DNA of 64,000 nucleotides from Pomphorhynchus laevis (Eukaryota > Acanthocephala > Palaeacanthocephala > Echinorhynchida > Pomphorhynchidae). The notes under the pieces are model-generated. The model ran no database searches. It worked only from the letters and a program-made list of their open reading frames with translations, and was not told the origin of the DNA. Positions 10,001 to 19,954 of this stretch are shown here, piece by piece (within the stretch, counting starts at the first letter, position 1; each line of letters starts with the position of its first letter). The stretch lies in NCBI GenBank assembly GCA_012934845.2, contig WNNJ02001307.1, forward strand, positions 1 through 64,000, given 5' to 3'. Position numbers and translations under genes: made by a program.

Positions 10001-10265
10001 TTTTAAATATCCAGAAACAATCCGTTCAACAATGTATAGTTGAACGACAACAATAATTATTTCGATATTTCGCTAGTAACTTTTAATTATTTGAAATTTA
10101 CTGAGTAGTAGTAAATTCAGAAGTTACTAATCAGAAGTTACTAGTAAATTTCTGAGGATGCAAACTTTTTTTTTTGATTTCTGAAGATGCTAATAGTTTC
10201 CAGTGAAATAGCAAAATAACTTTTGCTGTCGTCCAGCTATGCCTGATTGTTCCCGGATATTTAAA
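10001..10265. repeat. Long fold-back element A
   Basis: The left arm (10001-10080) and right arm (10196-10265) are inverted copies. TTTTAAATATCC-GAACAATC, ATAGTTGAACGACA and TTTCGATATTTCGCTAGTAAC pair with the reverse complements of GGATATTTAAAAA, GATTGTTCC, GTCGTCCAGCTAT and GTGAAATAGC. A smaller inverted repeat (AGTAAATTCAGAAGTTACT) lies inside. This fits a hairpin-type MITE. No transposase is nearby. Confidence 0.7.
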
Positions 10266-10441
10266 AATTTAAAATACAAATCAGGATAGATATCTTTCTA
10301 ATAAAAAATTGGATTAAACAAATTGTATTTACAATTTTAATAAAAAAAATAAACTATTAAGCTCCGCACATTCAATAAACAAATTCACACGTTTTTCAAA
10401 GTTGCTCGTAATATTTGAGATCAGACTTAATTGAAAATGAT

Positions 10442-10738
10442 TCAGTTCATCCACATTTTCAGGCATTCTACCTTTTGCACCGTGGTCAGAACGCTAACGG
10501 CGTTTGAACGCTGCACGGCCAGGCTAATTTTCTTAAACAAGTAGGAAGCTGAACGAGGGTCTTCAGTCGCTCTCTTGAAGCGGCGTCCAAAATCTCGATT
10601 GCGAAATAGCGCGGACTCGCCCAGCGTTCCATACGTTTCGACTCTGAAGGTTAGGAAATGATGAAATTGGGATAGGTCGCGGTATTTATGTCCTTCCGTT
10701 CCTCTGTGGCTGCTTCTCCTTCGGAGTCGAAATGTGCG
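10442..10738 (-). pseudogene. Retroelement-like C-terminal coding fragment
   Basis: A stop-free minus frame of about 98 codons without a start. It includes FLTFRVETYGTLGESALF, NRDFGRRFKRATEDPRSASY and LFKKISLAVQRSNAVSVLTT. From memory the pattern ET-G--G, GRR-------DPR, L-QR-S-A-QR-NA resembles the extreme C-terminus of invertebrate reverse-transcriptase polyproteins. The local GC content is higher than its flanks. I cannot name the family with confidence. Confidence 0.4.
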
Positions 10739-10967
10739 CTATAGTGCGCTATATTGCTGAGGCATAGGCGCTTTATCATAATTAGATATTTACAATTTTA
10801 AATTTAATCAAAATACAAAATATGTAGCCGCAGTCAGGTAATCTGATTTGATCTGATTCAATCAATTGAACTCGCTGCTATGTTTGATTGAAATTAATGG
10901 ACGAAACATAATTCCAAGTACAAAATGCTTGTAGATATTTGATTTTGATGATCCATTTTTGTTTATT

Positions 10968-11127
10968 GAATTTTGGGAGCAGGATCAGAAAAGAAAACTT
11001 TTAATTTTAATATTTCGCTAACTTCTGTTAGCATCATCAGAAAAAAATACAAATTTTTCTGATGATGCCAATATAAGTTAACAAAATTTTCAAATTAAAA
11101 GGTTTTTTATTAATGCTCCCAAAATTC
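10968..11127. repeat. Long fold-back element B
   Basis: The arms 10968-11047 and 11054-11127 are inverted copies around a 6-base loop. GAATTTTGGGAGCA at the left end is mirrored by TGCTCCCAAAATTC at the right end. GCATCATCAGAAAAA is mirrored by TTTTTCTGATGATGC at the loop. Small mismatches lie mid-arm. It is a near-perfect hairpin of about 75 bp per arm, consistent with a fold-back MITE or a hairpin transcript. Confidence 0.85.
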
Positions 11128-11426
11128 AGTGTGCTTTTAGAAAAGATTATCATGAATTTAAAAATAATCAAAAATACGAATTCATTTAAACAATTAAAAT
11201 TCTTATTTCGATGTTATTTTTAACATCAAATTATTATTATTTTTCTAAATATTATTTCATCGAAATGTGATTTTTTTACTTTACTTCGAAGCGTTGTAGC
11301 TTATTATTTATCAATATATTCATAAGGATACAGACTTATAAAGTTAAATAATATAAGAACTTGATGTCGATTCGTTATATAATGACTTAAATGCTTACTT
11401 TGGTAGGTTAATAGTAAAAGCATAAA

Positions 11427-11645
11427 TACATCAAATATAAACATTTGGAAAACTTATATTTTAGATAAAATTAAAGAGAAAATGAAAATAACAAACAATT
11501 ATAAAAGGAAAGATCAAATTAATAAAGATATATATACAGAACTTACTAAATTAAAAGATAACTATATTATAACAACTATGGATAAAGCTAGTAATAAATG
11601 TCTTCATATGCAAAAAGCTTTATTATGATATACTGAAGTCACATT
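11427..11645 (+). pseudogene. Penelope-like reverse transcriptase fragment, copy 1
   Basis: About 215 bp nearly identical to 13398-13622, starting ACATCAAATATAAACATTTG and running through a decayed TKLKDNY-ITTMDKASNK frame. It is the shorter of two direct copies that flank the I-like fragment at 11836-13300. No other gene is seen in 11128-11835. Confidence 0.5.
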
Positions 11646-11835
11646 TCACTTCTGTCTGTAAAACTCAAGAATATATTCGTCACTATATACTAGTATAAGT
11701 TCCAAAGTATTAAAAAATCATTATTATTCATGTGGTCCATTCCCCTGGGTGGAAAATGAACCCGATCAGGACCTGTAAGCATATCCAAGTCAGCATGTTA
11801 AGCTAATTAATAACGAAAGCTAAATTACTTTAAGA

Positions 11836-13300
11836 CATTTTGAATTAAAAGATCTTGAGATGAAGAGGAGTGAGGCGGGGTTATGTACGGAATATAGTGG
11901 GTTTATATGTGCTTAGGGATAAATCGAGTAATGTCTTGGGGGGGAGACGGATATGCCGCGTCTCCTGAAGGACCATAACATCTGCATATCTACCAGATAG
12001 AAGATTGAGGCAGAAGCACTTCCCGAATTCCACTGAAGGATCTTCAGTGAAAAAGGCTCTTGATTACTTTGCATTGTGTTAAGTAAGCTAAAGTGGGATG
12101 AGTCCTCCTAGTCCGAACTGGTGGTGAGAAGGTTGCCTCCACCACACCCAGCCGGACAACTTAGATACACTTGTTCACGGGCGTTATCTTCATTTCCCGT
12201 CGTGACCCTATCTGCCAATCTCCATAGGTTTCCATTCTGCTTGGTAATTGTAATAGGAGGTACTGTCTTGGAAGAATATTGTATTGGCAATATTGGTTTC
12301 TTGGAAGAGGATGTGAATCTCCTCTTAGAATTCATACTTTAAGAATTTGATTTTGCTCTCTTCTTTGAATATTTAGCAACAGGAAGAGATATTATGGAAG
12401 GCTTTGAGGGTGTATTCGCTAAACTGGAAATCAGTAATTCAATCGGTCGAGTTGTTTCATGTTGAAGTGTTCTATATAAGTTGAACATTTCGTCCATATT
12501 AGGTCCAGATGAGTTACACATCGAATTTGCCGATAGGGGGAGAGTAGATATTATTATTTACTGTATGTCTTCTCACATAGTCCTTGAATGCAAAACATCT
12601 TCTTGACCACGCATAATGTTCGTCCGCAATTCGTGCATTTTGGGGCTAGTTTTCATTGGGTGTCATGGACGAATTCATCAGATCCACACACTCCGCATTT
12701 CTTCATCCTACCACAGGTGGATTTCCAGTGTCCCCCATGTGACACTTGTTACAATGTGGAAATGTAAGATTGTCCGTACTTGCAATTGTAAAGTTTAGAT
12801 TGCAACCCATAAAAAGATTGAATAAATTTCAACCCATAAAAGGATTAGAAGAAGATGGCATTATTCTATTCGGTATTCGCGAATGCATAGAAAGAGTTTA
12901 GTCGTCTGTTTCTAATAAATCTAATGTTTTAAAGGAAATAACGCTTTTGAAGTTCTAGGATATCTTCCTTTTCTAGGTCAGGGATAATATTAGTAATCTT
13001 TACTGACGACATAATAGGCTTTGATCCTAGAGTTTCTTTATGGGAACAATTTTTTTTGAAGAACTTAACAAAAAGGTGGCTATGTTTGAGGATACGAAGG
13101 ATATCCTGTAGTAGTTATTCATCACTTTTGCAGAGTTAATCATAACTCTATTAGGTTGTATATTAATAAATTTTCTCGGAAATTCGTTGAAATACTGTTT
13201 TTTGCATTAGAATTATGGGGGTAATGTTAACCAGATTAACGAGTTTTTTAATCGGAGGAAGCTCCTCCATTCACGATATAGAACAGTAAAGTTACTAACC
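11836..13300 (-). mobile_element. Decayed I-like LINE fragment (ORF1 to start of ORF2)
   Basis: The fragment aligns by eye with 60880-62160 of the I-like LINE at 58521-62375. Shared words include GAGATGAAGAGGAGTGAGG, CGCGTCTCCTGAAGGAC and CGAATTCCACTGAAG. In protein terms it keeps part of ORF1 (12108-12335) and the zinc-knuckle lead NLTFPHCNKCHMG (about 12740-12790). Upstream it reads KLVNLVNITPI, matching KLVNLAIITAI in the other copy. It has many stops, so it is much older than the copy at 58.5 kb. Confidence 0.75.
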
Positions 13301-13397
13301 TTAATTTCTTCAGTTTGCATTTGATATGATAATATCTTAGACTAATCAGGCAAGAAAAAACTTCAAATTTGTATCTTAATTAATGTCTAATACATCA

Positions 13398-13990
13398 AAT
13401 GACTAATACATCAAAGATAAACATTTGGAAAACTTATATATTTGATAAAATTAAAAATAAAATGAAAATAACAAACAATTATAAAAAGGAAAGATAAAAT
13501 TAATAAAGATATGTATACAGAAGTTACTAAATTAAAGGATAACTATACAATAAGAACTATTGATAAATCTAGTAATAACATTGTCTTCATATGCGAAAAG
13601 CTTTATTATGATATACTAATGAAAGAGGTTAATTCTAATAATTTAAGTGTAAATCCAACATATGAACGTAGTGAGTTGAGTTTAGAAACAATTATTACAA
13701 GTCACTGTTCTATAATGGATAAAAAGGGTATAAAGGTTGAATTAGATAATAAAACTATACCTATATTATATTGGAATCCAAAATTATATAAAAATCCAAT
13801 AAAACCTAGATTCACATGTTTTGCTTTTGAATGTACATTAAAACCACTTTCTGTCTATATGAATAAAATACTTAAAGTAATTAAAGCACACTTTAAAAAA
13901 TATTGCAAGGTAATCGAAATTAATACTGGTATAAAACACTATTTCAGTATTAATTCTACAAAAGAATTTTTAGAATAGACAAAAGGAATA
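13398..13990 (+). pseudogene. Penelope-like reverse transcriptase fragment, copy 2
   Basis: An open frame of 155 codons (13511-13978) reading TIRTIDKSSNNIVFICEKLY, then IPILYWNPKLYKNPIKPRF, then ECTLKPLSVYMNK. The WxPKxxKNPxxxRF and CTxxPLS pattern is the N-terminal part of an RT family found widely in invertebrates, which I take to be Penelope-like. Palm motifs are missing after the stop. The frame is plainly AT-biased. The family assignment is tentative. Confidence 0.55.
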
Positions 13991-14306
13991 AATTTTCAAA
14001 ATATAAATACATACGATGTTAGTCCGTTTTAGTCCGTTTTGTAATAATATTGATAATAAAAATGATATTTAGATATGAGCATTAAATACCTAATCTGATA
14101 TTATAATTGATAGAGCTGTAGCCCAAAATGGCTGTTTTGCCCGCTCATAAAACTGAAAAATTCAAATTTAACAAATTTAAAGGTAAACGTAGGCAGTTTT
14201 CGTTCATAATATAAAAATATTTAATTGATATGAATTTATTAAATTTTTTGCCACTTTTCGGTGCTGAGATAAATAAAATTTTCAACTTATTAATTTTTTT
14301 TGTTAA

Positions 14307-14372
14307 TAAAGTAAAGCTTTATTAAGTAAAGTAAAGCTTTAAAATTACATAAAGTAAAGCTTTATTAAGTAA
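14307..14372. repeat. Short tandem repeat with AAGCTT core
   Basis: Three imperfect copies of TAAAGTAAAGCTTTA, spaced at about 22-32 bp. They are partly self-complementary. Confidence 0.7.
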
Positions 14373-14385
14373 TCAATATACAGAC

Positions 14386-15240
14386 GTGCAAATGTTCCGT
14401 TTATCTTATATATATATTTTGTTTCGAAGCTATTGGGCAGCTGAATGTATGCAATACACTGCGACATCCCTTAAGGCAACAACGACAATTCATAGAATGA
14501 GGATGACATGGAATCTCGTTCGTGCCTATTTTACCGTGGTAAAATATGGTAACCATCTAAAAGTTGTTTTGCACAAAACGATTACTTATCACAAGATGCC
14601 GTTTTGTGCAATTAGCATTTTGCCAGGAATTTTGGTTCATAGCTGGTGTAAGATAGAATAAATCACAGTCTAATTTCTAGCGTTTATCAATTAGTTTATA
14701 TGGTGTTTATAATCGCTAACATTAGAAAATTCCATTTGGTTCATAATTCGTACGTTAGAGACATTGTAGAACCTGAAATAGTTACTGTGGTCGAGCTACA
14801 CTTCGAAGATACACCGAAGAATCTTTCGAGAAATGTAGTAAGACATGCCTCAACTTGTTCAAACTAATTTAGAGACCATATTTTCTTCAAGCCATAAGTA
14901 ACTATCGGCTCAATCATTACTCCAAAGAAATCTGATAGCCCCTTGTAGAGATTGTTTACATAGTAGAACATAGCGTTATTCGTGACGATGTATTTACCGA
15001 CGATCATCTCGTAATGATTAGTAAACGACAATTCTGATGTCAACATTATGCAAAGGTATTTGTAGTCATTACGATATTCGAGTTACAGTTTATTATATTG
15101 CAAGATATCTATTTTACAGTCTTACTCCCGTGGGTTTAAGATATTTATTTCCATTATATTCTATTGACGGTAAATTTCCAATTCTTTAACGGCACATCAA
15201 TATGTAGAGACCAAGACTGATTGGCAGTAAATATAATGAA
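14386..15240. other. Unassigned interval with short open frames
   Basis: Two modest open frames occur: plus 14386-14661 (91 codons) and minus 14864-15046 (60 codons). Neither gives a recognisable domain, and codon use is not distinct from the flanks. One could be a decayed exon. I do not call a gene. Confidence 0.25.
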
Positions 15241-15261
15241 AAGTATTTTAGGCTATTTAAT

Positions 15262-15290
15262 AAAAGATTTATTTTTACGTGGCAAATGTA
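15262..15290 (-). repeat. J-family LINE tail remnant
   Basis: GATTTATTTTTACGTGGCAA matches the terminal 3' segment of the J-family LINEs (for example 54543-54562). It then diverges before the GC-rich hairpin. It is probably a very short 5'-truncated insertion. 15291-15690 is AT-rich with nothing recognised. Confidence 0.5.
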
Positions 15291-15694
15291 TTTGCACGTT
15301 TAACCCCGTAATAGACTCGATGAGCTATAATAATTCCTTCATTTGAGAAAAAGCAACTATATTAGCTTGTAAAATAGCTAAATGTATTAGCTTAGAAACA
15401 AGTACATGCATTAAAAATTAACATTACAAGATTTAATAATAAAAAAGAAGAGAAAAAAGAATAACAGAAAAGAGTACTCTTAATATTACAAGAGATTTTA
15501 AAATTGAAAAGAAGAGAAAACAAAGAACAATGTTAGTGAGTTTAAAAAACGAACAACAGAGGAGAAAACTTTTTTGATTTTTTAGTTCGAACGAATGGTA
15601 CCTCCAGTTTTCTGTTATGTCGTAAATTAGAATTGAAACCATTATTTTACTTATAATTAATTTTAAATTGTTAAAATTTAAATAACTTTAGTAT

Positions 15695-15744
15695 TATTAA
15701 ATACAACAGCAGCAAAAGAGCGTGGAGCTCGTACAGGCTGGAAT
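15695..15744. repeat. 50 bp direct repeat, copy 1
   Basis: TATTATTAAATACAACAGCA onward is repeated at 16019-16068 with one mismatch over about 50 bp. The second copy is the 3' end of LINE-D, so this one is either a tiny LINE-D-type insertion or an unusual duplication around the J-tail insertion. Confidence 0.7.
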
Positions 15745-15935
15745 CAAGTCACCGCCCTACTCGCCCGGAATCAGCTCCCACTCGAAGTCCGCCACGCTTC
15801 CTCCATTATCACATTGAAACACCTCCTCCGTTCACACCTTCTCGACACATGATTCACAGTCTTGTTTTGTTGTGGTCATGTAAGCGTGCGCTGGCACGCA
15901 TTTGCCACCTTAAAATAAATCCTTTTTTTAAACAA
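15745..15935 (+). mobile_element. J-family LINE, 5'-truncated 3' end
   Basis: The last 190 bp of a J-family element in plus orientation: the C-terminal RT-ORF segment (ARNQLPLEVRHASS), then TAAGCGTGCGCTGGCACGC with its 6 bp stem, then AAAATAAATCC and a T run. The tail matches those at 48.5, 50.3, 51.1, 42.4 and 54.6 kb. Confidence 0.85.
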
Positions 15936-16014
15936 AAACCTCTAGTTCATAATGACTAGTTGTCAAGCCGACGTAAATTCACAGTTCTACTCCATTTATT
16001 AATCAAATATTTGA

Positions 16015-16878
16015 ACATTATTATTAAATACAACAGCAGCAAAAGAGCGTAGAGCTCGTACAGGCTGGGTACATGGTAGAAAAAAATATCAATGAAAATC
16101 AGATTGTTCTAAGTTAGTACATTCTTCAGACTTTTCTTGAGGGACAAAATACTTGAGGCCGAAATCACTTGACTTGGTAGCGTATTCCAGCTTTTCCACG
16201 TCCGGTTGACAATTGTGTTAAATCATCTTCGTGGACGAATGTGGGTCTTTAACGTGAGGTGATGTCCCCTCAATCTGTTTGAATTTCGAAGTTCGAACAG
16301 TTTACGACAAACATGTTCCCTCTGCCCTTTTTGAATATTAAGCGTTGTTCACACAAACATTAAATCAGAGGACTTTAAAGATTTCTTCACTGTGCTCACA
16401 CAAAGTGCGTGGAGTCGAAAAATGAATGAGAGCTTGCGTTGGGTGGGTACAATATGTGTGGCCTTGCGTAATATGGATTCGTACAGGTTCATCTCTGTCG
16501 TAGTTTGAGGGTGACAGGCAGGTGAAGCGTATCTCATTAAAGATAAGACATAAACATTGTAAATTAACTTAAAACTGGGTGCGTCAAGCTGGCCAATGGT
16601 CTTTCTAATAACTCCTACAATTCGACGGCATTTAGTTACTATGTGACTGGTAAGTGGGATGGCCGATAAGCTTCTATTTACGATCACTCCAAGGTCTTGA
16701 AATTGGGGAACTGTTTCAATTTCTCTTCCGTCAATGGTATATGACGAATTGATGTGTAGATGTCCGATGCGCATATGTTTTGACTTATCGGGGTTTAATA
16801 CCAGTCCCCGTTGATTACACCTTACCTTAATATTATTAATGTCTCTTTGGAATATCATTGGATCTCGGCTATCGATTA
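16015..16878 (-). mobile_element. LINE-D, 3' part (RT thumb to tail)
   Basis: CR1-like element on the minus strand. The frame 16349-16912 reads DSRDPMIFQRDINNI, NPDKSKHMRIG, QFQDLGVIV and RRIVGVIRKTIGQL, the region just after the RT active site. It ends in an (ATT)n tail near 16017. Its upstream part resumes at 21209 (YADDLKIWRL) beyond LINE-B, so LINE-B split this element immediately after the catalytic box. The final 150 codons are interrupted by frameshifts. Confidence 0.85.
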
Positions 16879-16964
16879 TTATTATTAATGTTTCAACAGC
16901 ACATAAAAGCATGGCTTAATTGGCTGGTTCACTGCAGAAAAAAAAAGAAAATATAATAAAAGTA

Positions 16965-18683
16965 TCACAAATACGGAAAAGCAGCTTTCCCCATGGCATT
17001 CTCCATCCGTAATTTCTTTTTGAATTCGTTGATATTGCTACTGCACACTGTTGACTCTCCAAGCCTATTCCACAGAGATACAACTCGCCGATCAAATTGG
17101 ACAGCTCGTGATTTTCTTATCCTTTCACGTCGCAGGGTTAAACCATGGCCTCGGAGGATATTGGATGAGCGCAAATGAAGACAATCTCGAAGTGGATGAT
17201 CCAAATCATTAAGAATTTGCCAGACCATACTCATATCGATGTACCGGCGGGTCCACGTGACAGTCTCAAGTCTAAGTGCTTTTAATCGATCAGGGTACGA
17301 CAAAAATTTCAGTTGCGGTGCTAGCTTGGTAGCTCTATGAAGTACCCTCTCTGAACTAATATGTTCTTTTGAATTTTGGGGATACACACACGGCGCAGCA
17401 TATAGAAGACGGCTCAACACATGAGCAAAGATTAGCGGACGTAGGGCAAATTGATTGAGTGCAATGAAAGTGCGTCGAAGTTGACCGATTATCCCCAACG
17501 CATTTGAACAAGCATGTTCAGTATGTGTGACGGTACTCAAATCACTGTTTATCCACACTCCCAAGTCCTTATATTTGTTCACTCGTTCTATATCACTGCT
17601 TTGAAAGCTATAATTAACTAAAGATTGAGCATTTCCGCCACGAACACTTAAATGTTTGCATTTTGATATATTTACAATCAACCTATTGAGCAGAGCCCAA
17701 TTTTCGACTTCATCGATATCCCGTTGCAGTTTAACTATATCATTGGGTGAACAAATTGCCCGCCAGATTTTCAAATCGTCTGCATATAAAAGCATCCGAG
17801 AATCAATAAATTCCGGGATATCGTTGATGTAGACACTAAATAACAATGGACCCAATACTGAACCTTGAGGCACCCCTATATTACATGGCCGCGAAGAAGA
17901 GTAAAAATTATCTACATGCACACAATAACTACGATTGCTTAAAAACGATTCAATCCATCTAACAAGCAAGAATGGAATGCCACTTTTCTCTAGTTTATTT
18001 AGGAGGAGTCTATGGTCTACTCTGTCAAATGCCTTAGAGAAATCAAAGAATATGATGTCAGTAGCAATTGATACGGCTTTATTAGCTGACCAATCAAGAT
18101 GGGCTGCGAGTAGATTAGTAACTGTCGAATAACCCTTACGGAAACCATGTTGCTCAGAAGCTATTATATTATTCTCACTATAAAACTTGACCATATAACC
18201 ATGTATAATTCGCTCTAACATTCTACAACATAAGCAAGTAATACTTACTGGTCTATAATTGTCTACTGAAGATCTATCACCCTTTTTGAAGATGGGGTGA
18301 ATGATCGATTGTTTCCACTCTTTTGGAAGATTCGTATCAATAATAGATTGTCGAAATATGTTACAAAGTGGTGTATATATTGAGTCTGCTATTCGACGAA
18401 GATATATCGAAGGTAACAAATCAGCACCTTTGGAGTTTGTCTCTTTAAGACGATGCAGTTCAGCTAAAACTTTCTCGGGAGTTATCAAATTAGCTATGTC
18501 TAAACTAGGATATGAAACACTAGCACCTCTTATCGTCTCACTGTTCTGGATAGGTTCAGAATACTCGTTTGTAGTCTCTTTGTACAAGTAAAAATGCCTT
18601 GAGAACATCTCAGCAAGGTCGTCTTCAATAACGCTATCAAAATATTGGCCAATTGTTTTATTAGCGTTCCTACTACTATTCAC
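16965..18683 (-). pseudogene. LINE-B ORF2, reverse transcriptase half
   Basis: A 572-codon open frame covering the linker and the whole RT. It has WKQSIIHPIFKKGDRSSVDN, SEQHGFRKGYSTVTNLLAAH, IIFFDFSKAFDRVDH, GVPQGSVLGPLLF and the active site LYADDLKIW (about residue 300), then SKCKHLSVRGG and YKDLGVWI. The listed start is GTG and not a real initiation site. The frame joins the endonuclease half at 18680 through a 2-base discrepancy: TATATGTG here, where LINE-E reads through without a shift. It is about 60 percent similar in protein to LINE-E. Confidence 0.93.
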
Positions 18684-19954
18684 ATATAGAAAGAGAGCTT
18701 TGGATCATGTCTACAACTATGAGCTAGACCATTTTCAAATAAATAGCGCTTATGTCGCTTTAAAGAATTGAAGAAATTTCTCGCCTGCTTATAAACACCA
18801 TATTCACAAAACCCACCCTTAAAGCATTTGAAACTGAAGTCACGAGCCTTCATCGCAGTAGCCAGCTCAGTATCAAACCAACGAGCGCTTTTCCGACTAG
18901 TCTTAGACTTCAAAGGTGAGAATTTTACCATTAGAGAATAAAGCGTCACGCGAAAATGATCCCAGGCCTCGTCAACTCCGACAACAGCCGGATCAGGCCA
19001 ACTTACTCTATGCAGCTTTGATGTAATAACATCATAGTTCGCCCGAAAAACATTAATCTGACGTTTGTACCGAGCATGATGAAACACCCTCATTTGTAAA
19101 TTTAGCAAAACTTTAACTACACAGTGATCAGACAAACCAACAGGAGAATCATATTGGATACTACTGATTAATTGACTGTTTGTCGATAGGCAAAGATCAA
19201 GAAGGGAAGAACTACAACTTGAAAAGCGAGTATGTACATCAACAAATTGAGCAAGACCACAATAAGCAAAACACTCCATAAGGTCACAAGATTCACTATC
19301 ACAAGTAGGAAGAACCGTATTCGAAGTCCATTCAACATCTGGCATATTCAGATCCCCAATTATCACAGTATCACAATCTCCTCGCGTATACAACTCTATC
19401 TCTTCAATGAGTTTCTTAGATATTGCCTTAGGAGCACGATACACAAGACCCAGTATGATGGGTGAGCTGTTATCAAACTTCACCTGACACCACAAACTCT
19501 CAACTCTATCAATAGACGACTTACTCAAAACGCGCACCTTAACTTCGTCTCTCATAAAGAGAGCTACTCCACCACCCCTACCCCCTATCCGATCACTACG
19601 GAACAAAGAATAGCCTGGGATGGATACCTCAGCATCGGATACATCACAATTAAGCCAAGATTCTGTAATACCAACTATAATTGGATTAACAGACTCGATC
19701 CTAAACTTTAGCTCATCGACTTTCTGTAACAAGCTCCGAACATTACAATAAAATATACTATGACTTTTATTCACACCAGTGCGAGTAATAATATCATCTC
19801 TAGCAATCTGACACACTTCAGATCCCAAATCAGCTAGGCACTTATATGCTGTAAGACCTTGCCAAAACCCTCCACATTCATGAGAGGCGATACATCTAAT
19901 GGGGACCAACTGATTCGAATGCGTCGCCTCACTACTTGAAAATTTTGCACACAT
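18680..19954 (-). pseudogene. LINE-B ORF2, endonuclease half
   Basis: A 424-codon frame beginning at an ATG that overlaps the end of ORF1 by 121 bp. It carries an apurinic-type endonuclease: YCNVRSLLQKVDELKFRIES, GITESWLN, SDRIGGRGGGVALFM, IIGDLNMPDVEW, SLLDLCLSTNSQL and LSDHCVVKVL, so Asn, Glu, Asp-Asn and Asp-His catalytic positions are all visible. It nicks the target DNA for primed reverse transcription. It ends at a TGA four bases into the RT frame. Confidence 0.93.

Noticed and set aside
14864-15046. Minus frame of 60 codons
   Set aside because: No recognisable motif and no related sequence in the window.
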